A DNA stretch of 9,905 nucleotides from NCBI GenBank assembly GCA_002436505.1, contig DJML01000017.1, positions 1 through 9,905 on the forward strand. Direction: 5' to 3'. Source of the DNA: Bacteroidetes bacterium UBA6491 (GTDB lineage Bacteria > Bacteroidota > Bacteroidia > NS11-12g > UBA9320). Below the pieces are notes generated by a model. That model saw only the letters and a program-made list of their open reading frames with translations. It was not told the DNA's origin and did not search any database. The translations under genes were made by a program, and so were the position numbers. Below are positions 1-6,056 of the stretch, piece by piece (the first letter of the stretch is position 1; the number at the start of each line of letters is the position of its first letter).

Positions 1-2
1 CC

Positions 3-60
3 ATTCCACCATTCCATCATTCCATCAGTCCATCATTCCATCATTCCATCATTCCATCAT
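3..60. repeat. 8-bp tandem repeat array (ATTCCATC)n
   Basis: Seven consecutive 8-bp units can be read from base 3: ATTCCACC, ATTCCATC twice, AGTCCATC, then ATTCCATC three times, followed by AT. Two units carry one substitution each. On the minus strand the unit is GATGGAAT. The array overlaps the last three codons (Met-Met-Glu) and the TGA stop of the cation transporter gene, so that stop is made from repeat sequence. Bases 1-2 (CC) fit the end of another unit, so the array may continue to the left of the window. Its role is unknown; slipped-strand copy-number change is plausible for such an array, but nothing here demonstrates it. Confidence 0.93.
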
Positions 61-930
61 TAAATGATCAGGTTCTATATGAATCAGGACATGACCAATA
101 TGAGGGATCTTTTGTTGTAGGGTGTTTTGTAGTTTATGTGCCAGGTCATGTCCCTTCTTTACTGAGATATCACCGTCTACTACCGCATGAAGATCCACGT
201 GAAATTTCATCCCTGCCTTCCTGATGTAGCATTTTTCCGTATCTTTTATTCCTTCTACCGTACCTGCAATTTTCCTGATCTCGTCAATAAGGTCATCATG
301 CACGTGCTCGTCCATTATTTCGCCAAGTGCAGGCCGAAAGATCAGGTAACAGTTATATAGAATAAACCCTGAGGCTATCAACGCTGCCCAGTCATCTGCT
401 GATTCATACCCCTCTCCCATTATCAGGGCAATTGAAATTCCAACAAATGCCGTTATTGAAGTAATGGCATCGCTTCTATGGTGCCAGGCCTCTGCCTTTA
501 ATGATGAACTCCGGGTTTGATCGCTTCTTTTATTGACATAACGGTAAGATATCTCTTTCCAAATAATGATCACACCCAAAACGATAAGCGTCCACCATTC
601 CGGTGATTCATGTGGAGTTCGTATAAAATAGATGCTGTCATGAGCGATCTTTATCGCCGCTCCGATCAAAAACCCTACTACAAGGAAGGTCACCAATGGT
701 TCGATCCTCCCATGACCATACGGGTGATTTTCATCTGCTGGTTTTTTGGCATATCTAAGGCCAAGAAGGACCAGGAAAGATGCAAAAATATCAGTTGTGG
801 ATTCTATCGCATCCGCGATCAGTGCATATGAATTCCCGAAAAACCCTGTAACCGCTTTTATCAGTGCCAGAAAAACATTTCCGGCGATACTGAAGTAGGT
901 CGTTCGTATAGCAGTGTTCTCTATCGACAT
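49..930 (-). CDS. Cation diffusion facilitator (CDF) family metal transporter
   Basis: Inner-membrane exporter of divalent metal ions (zinc, iron, manganese or cobalt class), expected to work as a proton-coupled homodimer. The 293-residue product has about six hydrophobic segments (roughly 12-30, 35-60, 78-100, 112-130, 155-172, 180-198) and a cytosolic C-terminal ZT_dimer-like domain from about 205 to the end. The family signature PADENHPYGHGRIE lies at 64-77. Candidate transport-site residues are E43-x3-D47 in segment 2 and H150-x3-D154 in segment 5; the Glu at 43 replaces the Asp or His found in many zinc exporters, so the metal cannot be named. The ATG at 930 is preferred over a TTG five codons upstream at 945, because the family usually begins just before segment 1. 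It lies 58 bp downstream of the aldehyde dehydrogenase on the same strand and is probably cotranscribed. The last codons lie in an 8-bp repeat. Confidence 0.93.
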   Translation of the reverse strand: MSIENTAIRTTYFSIAGNVFLALIKAVTGFFGNSYALIADAIESTTDIFASFLVLLGLRYAKKPADENHPYGHGRIEPLVTFLVVGFLIGAAIKIAHDSIYFIRTPHESPEWWTLIVLGVIIIWKEISYRYVNKRSDQTRSSSLKAEAWHHRSDAITSITAFVGISIALIMGEGYESADDWAALIASGFILYNCYLIFRPALGEIMDEHVHDDLIDEIRKIAGTVEGIKDTEKCYIRKAGMKFHVDLHAVVDGDISVKKGHDLAHKLQNTLQQKIPHIGHVLIHIEPDHLMME

Positions 931-988
931 TGATATTTGGATCAATCGATGATAAAACTACAACATAAATATGGTTTGGCAGTACTGA

Positions 989-2443
989 CTATTCTGAATA
1001 ATCAATGCAAACGTTTTTCGGTTCTGTGAAAAACCGAAGGGCTTCCCATCCACCTTCCCTTCCAACGCCGGAATTCTTCATTCCTCCGAAAGGTGTTCTA
1101 AGGTCCCTGAGCAACCAGCAATTGATCCATATAATACCGCTTTGCACCTGGTCTGCCATTCGATGAGCCCTTGTCAGGTTCTCCGTCCATAGTGTGGCAG
1201 CCAGTCCATACCCTGTTGAATTTGCATAAGCAGTTACCTCCTCTTCCGTTTCAAAAGGCTGAATTGTTACAACAGGACCGAATATCTCTTCCTGGTTTGT
1301 CCTGCAACTGCTGTCAAGCCCTTCAATGATCGTCGGTCTGATAAACCATCCTTCTGAATGCTCTCCATCTAATTTAACTGCCTGCCCTCCGGTCAAAACC
1401 GTTCCTCCTTCCTCTTTTGCCAGTGCTATATATGACAGTATCTTCTCAAAATGTTGCTGCGAGACAATGGCCCCCATCTCGCTCCGATCATCTTTCGGGT
1501 TACCAACGATCATCCGGTCGGTGCGGTCGACGAATGCCTTTTTGAATTTTTCGTATATCCCTTTCTGGACATAGATCCTTGAACCGCAAAGACAGATCTG
1601 CCCCTGGTTCCTGAAGGAAGATCTCATGGTGGTCTCCAATGCTTTTTCGAAGTTGCAATCGTCAAAAATGATGTTTGGATTCTTTCCCCCAAGTTCTAGG
1701 GATAGTTTCTTAAACATTGGAGCAGCTACAGAAGCAATGTGAGCACCTGTCTCCGTTCCTCCGGTAAATGAGATCATCTTAATGTCCTCGTGTAAAACGA
1801 TAGCGTTTCCTGCATCTCGTCCCAGGCCGTGAACGATGTTCAGTACTCCGGCTGGCAACCCGACCTCCATGCAGATCTCAGACAACAGATAAGCGGTCAT
1901 CGGTGTCACTTCTGAAGGTTTAGCAACAACTGTATTCCCAGCTGCCAGCGCCGGTGCGATCTTCCATGTGAAAAGGTACAGCGGAAGGTTCCATGGAGAT
2001 ATGCATCCTGCCACACCTATGGGTTTTCGCAAGGTATAATTGATCACCCCTTTACGGGTATAATGACTTTCTGAATCAAAGTGCCTGATGGCCGTTGCAA
2101 AAAAGCTGAAGTTATCCCTTGCTCTCGGAATATCTACTTCCCTGGCGAGCCAGACAGGTTTGCCATTGTCTCTGCTTTCCGCTTCAGCCAGAATTTCTAA
2201 TTTTTCATTGATCTTGTCAGAGATCGCGCTCAGGTACTTGCTTCTTTGGTTTGCTGACAATTCTCCCCATAAAGGAAAAGCTGCTTTCGCTGCTTTCGCT
2301 GCAAGATTGACATCCGCCTCTCCTGAATCAGGAATCAAAGAATATACTCTGCCCGTTGCAGGTTCATAATTGTCGAGGTAGCTGCCACTCAATGGTTCTA
2401 CCAGCTTTCCGTTGATGTAATTGGCGATCTTAACTTTTGTCAT
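989..2443 (-). CDS. Aldehyde dehydrogenase, 2-aminomuconate/2-hydroxymuconate semialdehyde dehydrogenase-like
   Basis: NAD(P)-dependent oxidation of an aldehyde to a carboxylate in the cytoplasm. All core ALDH elements are present in 484 residues, the usual family length: N152 of PWNLP (oxyanion hole), K175 of VAKPSE (cofactor), general base E250 in LELGGK, nucleophile C284 in NQGQIC, and the EIFGP motif at 386-390. The stretches NQGQICLCGSR and NCWLLRDLRTPFGG are what I associate with the ALDH8A1/2-aminomuconic semialdehyde dehydrogenase branch. R446 appears to match the carboxylate-binding arginine described for that branch. In that case the substrate would be a muconic semialdehyde from the kynurenine/3-hydroxyanthranilate route of tryptophan breakdown, but no other gene of that pathway is in the window. 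The start is 4 bp after the glyS stop (TAAGGTTATG), indicating translation from the glyS transcript. ALDH assignment is secure; substrate is an inference. Confidence 0.92.
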   Translation of the reverse strand: MTKVKIANYINGKLVEPLSGSYLDNYEPATGRVYSLIPDSGEADVNLAAKAAKAAFPLWGELSANQRSKYLSAISDKINEKLEILAEAESRDNGKPVWLAREVDIPRARDNFSFFATAIRHFDSESHYTRKGVINYTLRKPIGVAGCISPWNLPLYLFTWKIAPALAAGNTVVAKPSEVTPMTAYLLSEICMEVGLPAGVLNIVHGLGRDAGNAIVLHEDIKMISFTGGTETGAHIASVAAPMFKKLSLELGGKNPNIIFDDCNFEKALETTMRSSFRNQGQICLCGSRIYVQKGIYEKFKKAFVDRTDRMIVGNPKDDRSEMGAIVSQQHFEKILSYIALAKEEGGTVLTGGQAVKLDGEHSEGWFIRPTIIEGLDSSCRTNQEEIFGPVVTIQPFETEEEVTAYANSTGYGLAATLWTENLTRAHRMADQVQSGIIWINCWLLRDLRTPFGGMKNSGVGREGGWEALRFFTEPKNVCIDYSE

Positions 2444-2447
2444 AACC

Positions 2448-3983
2448 TTAGCTCAATGTTCGAAGCAGATTGTTCATGGAAACTTCTTGCTTTAGTATCT
2501 CTGAAAGCTCACTTATTTTAACTCTGCGCTGCTCCATTGTATCGCGGTGCCTGATCGTTACATCGTTGTTTACCAGGCTATCGTGGTCTACAGTGACGCA
2601 GTATGGTGTGCCAATGGCATCCTGCCGCCTGTATCTTTTCCCAATTGAATCCTTTTCCTCATAATAACACGAGAAATCAAATTTCAACTCATTCATGATC
2701 TTTCGAGCCATTTCCGGTAACCCATCTTTTCGCGTTAGTGGAAGAATCGCTGCTTTAAAAGGTGCGAGCGCAGGATGAATTGCAAGGACATCCCTTGTTT
2801 CACCATTTTCAAGTCGCTCTGTCCTGAATGATTCGCAGATAACCACCAGGAACATTCTATCAAGACCGATCGAGGTCTCAACTACAAATGGTGTGAAATT
2901 CTTATTCTCCTCGGGATCAAAATACTGGATCTTCTTGCCACTGAATTCGGCATGTCGCCCAAGGTCGAAATCCGTTCGAGAATGGATTCCTTCCACCTCT
3001 TTGAAACCAAACGGGAATTCGTATTCAATATCCACGGCTGCATTGGCATAATGCGCCAGCTTTACATGGTCATGGAAGCGATAATGTCCCGGATTTGCAC
3101 CCAGACTATGGTGCCATTTGCTCCGCTGATCCTTCCAGTAATTGTACCATTCCATCTCTTCCCCCGGTTTCACGAAGAATTGCATCTCCATTTGCTCGAA
3201 TTCCTTCATTCGCATGATAAACTGCCGCGCTATAATCTCGTTCCTGAAGGCTTTTCCTGTTTGTGCAATACCAAACGGGAGCTTCATGCGGCCAGTCTTC
3301 TGAACATTAAGGTAATTGACAAATATCCCTTGCGCTGTTTCAGGCCTCAGATATATCTCAGCTTCGTCGTCCGTTGCACTCATTTGTGTGCTGTACATCA
3401 GGTTGAACTGCCGGACCTCGGTCCAGTTCTTTGTGCCGGAGATAGGGCATACAATCCCAAGTTCAAGTATCAGGTCCCTGATCCTGTTCAGGTCACCTGC
3501 ATCCAGCGAATCCTTGATCACGTTGTCAATATAATCGATCTTTTCTTTGTTGCGTAGAACGTTGGGATTGGTCGCCAGGAACTGTTCCTCATCGAAATCA
3601 TCTCCGAAGCGGCTACGTCCCTTTTCAACATCTTTCTGTATTTTCTTTCTATATTTTTCCTGGTATTCTTCAAGCAACACATCCGCCCGGTACCTCTTTT
3701 TCGAATCCTTGTTATCGATCATCGGATCGTTAAATCCGTCCACATGGCCACTTGCTTTCCATACCTTCGGATGCATAAAAATTGCTGCATCGAGCCCTAC
3801 AATGTTCTCATGCATCTGCACCATACTTTTCCACCAGTATTCGCGAATATTCCGCTTTAGCTCTACCCCATTCTGCCCGTAATCATACACGGCACTGAGC
3901 CCGTCATAGATCTCACTCGACTGAAAAACGAACCCATATTCCTTGCAGTGCGCAATGATATTTTTAAAAACCTGTTCCGACAT
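2448..3983 (-). CDS. glyS: Glycyl-tRNA synthetase, single-chain (alpha2) type
   Basis: Charges tRNA-Gly with glycine using ATP; cytoplasmic and essential. The 511-residue protein is the eukaryote/archaea-like homodimeric class II enzyme, not the bacterial alpha2beta2 GlyQ/GlyS pair. Visible elements are the N-terminal glycine-enzyme signature around FVFQSSEIYDGL (18-29) with DYGQNGVELK (34-43), a family-specific insertion of charged residues (about 90-165), motif 2 with FRNEI (246-250) and RMKEFEQMEMQFF (258-270), motif 3 ETSIGLDRMFL (369-379) with R376, and an HGTP_anticodon-type domain from about 400 to 500 containing DSIGKRYRRQDAIGTPY. The length is close to the family norm and the sequence is intact. 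The ATG at 3983 is chosen because the family-conserved N-terminus follows directly. It is the first gene of a probable leftward operon with the aldehyde dehydrogenase and CDF genes, and is divergent from the barrel gene. Confidence 0.98.
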   Translation of the reverse strand: MSEQVFKNIIAHCKEYGFVFQSSEIYDGLSAVYDYGQNGVELKRNIREYWWKSMVQMHENIVGLDAAIFMHPKVWKASGHVDGFNDPMIDNKDSKKRYRADVLLEEYQEKYRKKIQKDVEKGRSRFGDDFDEEQFLATNPNVLRNKEKIDYIDNVIKDSLDAGDLNRIRDLILELGIVCPISGTKNWTEVRQFNLMYSTQMSATDDEAEIYLRPETAQGIFVNYLNVQKTGRMKLPFGIAQTGKAFRNEIIARQFIMRMKEFEQMEMQFFVKPGEEMEWYNYWKDQRSKWHHSLGANPGHYRFHDHVKLAHYANAAVDIEYEFPFGFKEVEGIHSRTDFDLGRHAEFSGKKIQYFDPEENKNFTPFVVETSIGLDRMFLVVICESFRTERLENGETRDVLAIHPALAPFKAAILPLTRKDGLPEMARKIMNELKFDFSCYYEEKDSIGKRYRRQDAIGTPYCVTVDHDSLVNNDVTIRHRDTMEQRRVKISELSEILKQEVSMNNLLRTLS

Positions 3984-3996
3984 GCTTATTGTAATG

Positions 3997-4020
3997 CAAA
4001 TTTATAGTGTGGCAAATCTA
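3997..4020 (-). promoter_or_regulatory. Candidate promoter -7 boxes for glyS operon
   Basis: Read on the minus strand, two matches to the Bacteroidota -7 consensus TAnnTTTG lie 13 to 37 bases upstream of the glyS ATG: TAGATTTG (4013-4020) and TAAATTTG (3997-4004). The upstream one would give a leader of roughly 20-25 bases and is the more comfortable fit. No clear -33 TTTG or TTG element was found at the usual spacing for either, so the assignment rests on the -7 match and position only. Confidence 0.4.
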
Positions 4021-4148
4021 CGATTTTTGAAAGGAAGCTCTCAGCATGAATTGTTGCTTTGCTACCGTGGGATCCTTCGTCGTAATTTTAATGAACGTGC
4101 AGGCCGTAATAAATGATCAATAACTTTTAAAATCAGTACATTAATTAC

Positions 4149-4156
4149 TACTTTTA
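4149..4156 (+). promoter_or_regulatory. Weak candidate -7 box upstream of barrel gene
   Basis: TACTTTTA matches TAnnTTTG at all but the last base and ends 12 bases before the ATG of the beta-barrel gene, in the 185-bp divergent region. The area upstream is AT-rich (ACTTTTAAAA around 4123-4131) but has no proper TTTG -33 element. This is a weak call; the gene must have its own promoter here because the neighbour to the left is divergent. Confidence 0.3.
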
Positions 4157-4168
4157 CACACGGACGAA

Positions 4169-4936
4169 ATGAAATATTTAGCATTACTGACCATGATATT
4201 CATCGCTGTAGCTGCTTCTGGCCAGGAAGGAGTGGTGAATAATAATGCGGTTATCAAAGGGAAATTCCTGTTTGGGATAAGTTTTTCCCCTGACTATTGT
4301 TACCGCACCCTGGTGAATAACAATGGAGATCGTAATGCTGCCAGGATAATTGCTTCCAGGAATAATCACGAGATCGGTAAACTAGGCTATACGACAGGTT
4401 TGAATTCAACATATTTTTTCTCTGAAAAATTCGGGCTGGCCATTGGAGCCCAACTATCAAACAAAGGATATCGCAACAGGACAACGACTCTTGTTTACAG
4501 TAATCCCGCCTCCTCATCCTTCATTGGAGGAGATGAAGGTTATTATATGCTGGACGTCAGATACAACGATTATTCCCTGGACATACCACTGCTATTTAAT
4601 TATCTTAACGGAAGAAGAAAGGTGAAGTTTGTTGCAGGTGTGGGACTAACCACTAATATCCTCATCCGTGAAACTATCGTCTTTAAACTTACAAGCAAAG
4701 ATGGTCGATCGACTACAAAGAGAAAGTCAGTCAATCCATACATTGGCTCTTACAACGAAGTATTCTTTACCCCATCCGTAGCCGCGGGTATTAATTATAC
4801 TATCTCGGATAAATTTCATGCCAGAGCCATGGCCGCTTACAGGCATGCTATAACCAGTCTTGTTGACGCGCCGATATACGGGTACCTTTATAATTCAGGA
4901 CTGGATCTCAGCTTCCATTATGTGATCAATCATTAA
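4169..4936 (+). CDS. Secreted outer-membrane beta-barrel protein (OMP_b-brl_2/PorT-like)
   Basis: A 255-residue protein with an N-terminal signal peptide (MKYLALLTMIFIAVAASG, cleavage probably just before Q19). The rest consists of alternating polar/hydrophobic segments resembling short membrane beta-strands, such as FLFGISFSPDYCY, TTGLNSTYFFSEKFGLAIGAQLSNKGY, YSLDIPLLFNYL, VKFVAGVGLTTNIL, FFTPSVAAGINYTI, FHARAMAAYRHAI and LDLSFHYVINH. The pattern of a conserved 'DIPLLFNYL' strand followed by a 'FVAGVGL' strand is typical of small Bacteroidota barrels annotated as outer-membrane or PorT-family proteins. The termination on an aromatic-containing strand also fits a barrel. No catalytic motif, lipobox or T9SS C-terminal domain is seen. 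It stands alone between glyS (divergent) and rpsT (111 bp downstream, own promoter), so context gives no function. The fold is reasonably supported; the specific role is unknown. Confidence 0.8.
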   Translation: MKYLALLTMIFIAVAASGQEGVVNNNAVIKGKFLFGISFSPDYCYRTLVNNNGDRNAARIIASRNNHEIGKLGYTTGLNSTYFFSEKFGLAIGAQLSNKGYRNRTTTLVYSNPASSSFIGGDEGYYMLDVRYNDYSLDIPLLFNYLNGRRKVKFVAGVGLTTNILIRETIVFKLTSKDGRSTTKRKSVNPYIGSYNEVFFTPSVAAGINYTISDKFHARAMAAYRHAITSLVDAPIYGYLYNSGLDLSFHYVINH

Positions 4937-5019
4937 CTTTCATTTACACATTGCTCCACGGATATAAAACGAAGACTAAAACATTTTATATATCACTTTT
5001 CTAAATACAAACTATTTTT

Positions 5020-5027
5020 TACCTTTG
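5020..5027 (+). promoter_or_regulatory. Bacteroidota-type -7 box of rpsT promoter
   Basis: TACCTTTG is an exact match to TAnnTTTG, 20 bases upstream of the rpsT ATG, in a strongly AT-rich stretch. Transcription would start around 5031-5035, giving a leader of about 15 bases. No good -33 TTTG is visible (TTTT at 4997-5000 is the nearest at about the right spacing). The short leader leaves no room for a structured autoregulatory site upstream of the start codon. Confidence 0.65.
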
Positions 5028-5047
5028 CAGCCCTTTAGTAAGAACAG

Positions 5048-5299
5048 ATGGCAAATCATAAGAGTGCATTAAAAAGAATAAGAAATAGTGAAGTCAAGCG
5101 TGAACGCAATCACTATCAGCACAAAACAACCCGTACATGGATCAAAAGAGTGCGTACTTCAGAGTCTAAAGACGAAGCTCAAAAATTAATGAGCGAGACT
5201 TTTGGAATGATCGACAAATTGGCTAAGAACGGCATCATCCATAAAAACAAAGCAGGAAACCTGAAGAGCAGTCTTCAGCGTCATGTGAATTCACTATAA
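5048..5299 (+). CDS. rpsT: 30S ribosomal protein S20
   Basis: Primary 16S rRNA-binding protein of the small ribosomal subunit body. The 83-residue, Lys/Arg-rich, mostly helical sequence has the classic N-terminus MANHKSALKRIRNSEVKRER and the C-terminal region GIIHKNKAGNLKSSLQRHV (the usual 'IHKNKAARKKSRL' region), and is the normal length for the family. The ATG at 5048 is the only reasonable start. The gene has its own TAnnTTTG promoter and is closed by an intrinsic terminator 20 bases after the stop, so it is essentially a single-gene transcription unit, as rpsT commonly is. Nothing is unusual in the protein itself. Confidence 0.98.
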   Translation: MANHKSALKRIRNSEVKRERNHYQHKTTRTWIKRVRTSESKDEAQKLMSETFGMIDKLAKNGIIHKNKAGNLKSSLQRHVNSL

Positions 5300-5318
5300 G
5301 ATTTCACCATAAAGAGCT

Positions 5319-5356
5319 AAGCCCGTTTTTCTAATTGAGAAACGGGCTTTTTTTTT
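5319..5356 (+). terminator. Intrinsic (rho-independent) terminator after rpsT
   Basis: A stem of about 13 bp pairs AAGCCCGTTTTTC (5319-5331) with GAGAAACGGGCTT (5337-5349), with one T-G wobble and a 5-base loop TAATT (5332-5336). The right arm runs into nine consecutive T residues (5348-5356). This is a textbook terminator for rpsT. It ends only 12 bases before the radC ATG at 5369, so it also forms part of the radC upstream region. In the opposite direction the left arm is not preceded by a long A tract, so it is mainly rightward. Confidence 0.93.
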
Positions 5357-5368
5357 GTGGCATTCGCC

Positions 5369-6055
5369 ATGAAAAAAACATCGATCAAGACCTGGTCTGA
5401 GGATGAACGTCCCAGAGAAAAACTCATGAATCTGGGCAAAGACAAATTGAGCACGCTTGAATTACTCACGATTTTGATCGGCAACGGGAAAATAGGGGAA
5501 TCCGCCATGGACATTGCAAGGTTCCTGCTTCAAACCTGTGGCAATAGTCTTAACAATCTTGCCCGAATGTCTGTTGAAGAGATGCAAAAGGTTCCCGGTA
5601 TTGGTCCAGCAAAAGCAGTGACCATCGTATCAGCGATCGAACTTGGAGGAAGAAAGATCATAGAAAGGGCCGTTGATCGCAAAGTGGTTAAAGGGAGTAT
5701 CGATGCCTATGAAATAGTAGGGCCACGGATAGCTGACTCCTGTTTTGAAGAGTTCTGGGTTATTTACCTTAACAGGGCAAATCATGTTACGCGTATCTCA
5801 CAGATAAGTGAAGGAGGGATAGCCAGTACGGTTGCCGACCCCCGAAAAATATTCAAAATTGCCGTTGACAGCCTTTCCAGCAGCATGATCCTTTGTCACA
5901 ATCACCCTTCCGGGAACCTGAAGCCAAGCGAGAGTGACCGTCTTCTGACCAAAAGACTGACAAAAGCCGGTGATCTAATGGACATCCGTGTCCTCGATCA
6001 CCTCATTGTCTCCTATTCAGGTTATTACAGCTTTGCAGACGAAGGTCAGATGTAG
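5369..6055 (+). CDS. radC: RadC family JAB1/MPN-domain protein
   Basis: RadC (DUF2466) is a predicted metal-dependent JAMM-fold protein. The historical DNA-repair role is disputed and its substrate is unknown. The 228-residue product has the conserved N-terminus (W9-x-E-D-x-RPREKL, 9-19, and LLTILIGNG, 32-40), a helix-hairpin-helix region with VPGIGPAKA (75-83), and a C-terminal JAB domain. The metal-binding residues are H177, H179 and D190 in HNHPSGNLKPSESD, with E127 or E128 as the likely catalytic Glu. All key residues are present and the length is normal. The ATG at 5369 is preferred over an in-frame GTG at 5357, which abuts the terminator's T tract; homologues start just before the Trp-x-Glu-Asp motif. 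The start is 12 bp after the rpsT terminator with no obvious promoter between. It converges on the M1 peptidase with one base between the stops. Confidence 0.95.
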   Translation: MKKTSIKTWSEDERPREKLMNLGKDKLSTLELLTILIGNGKIGESAMDIARFLLQTCGNSLNNLARMSVEEMQKVPGIGPAKAVTIVSAIELGGRKIIERAVDRKVVKGSIDAYEIVGPRIADSCFEEFWVIYLNRANHVTRISQISEGGIASTVADPRKIFKIAVDSLSSSMILCHNHPSGNLKPSESDRLLTKRLTKAGDLMDIRVLDHLIVSYSGYYSFADEGQM

Positions 6056-6056
6056 A

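Noticed and set aside
931..945. Five-codon upstream extension of the CDF protein from a TTG
   Set aside because: The ATG at 930 is a better start and fits the usual CDF N-terminus; TTG would need a distinct ribosome binding signal that is not seen.
2280..2302. Short 9-bp direct repeat in the ALDH gene
   Set aside because: It encodes the Ala-Ala-Lys-Ala-Ala-Lys segment of an ordinary ALDH helix; two imperfect copies need no special explanation.
2952..3557. 201-codon plus-strand open frame opposite glyS
   Set aside because: It lies wholly inside glyS, whose protein is conserved along this whole stretch. The translation is unlike any family I recognise, and no promoter or plausible start signal precedes it. 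It is a shadow of glyS codon use.
3547..3882. 111-codon plus-strand open frame opposite the glyS N-terminal region
   Set aside because: Serine/phenylalanine-rich low-complexity translation typical of the complement of Lys/Glu-rich coding sequence; no independent support.
3984..4168. Possible small RNA or riboswitch in the 185-bp region between glyS and the barrel gene
   Set aside because: No T-box-like elements, conserved aptamer or strong terminator hairpin could be recognised; candidate promoter boxes for the flanking genes are all that can be supported.
4704..4713. Perfect 10-bp palindrome GTCGATCGAC inside the barrel gene
   Set aside because: It is in the middle of a coding region, is single, and such short palindromes are expected by chance; no operator role can be supported.
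5357..5368. GTG start for RadC
   Set aside because: It would begin directly after the terminator T tract and add four residues not expected in the family; ATG at 5369 gives the standard N-terminus.
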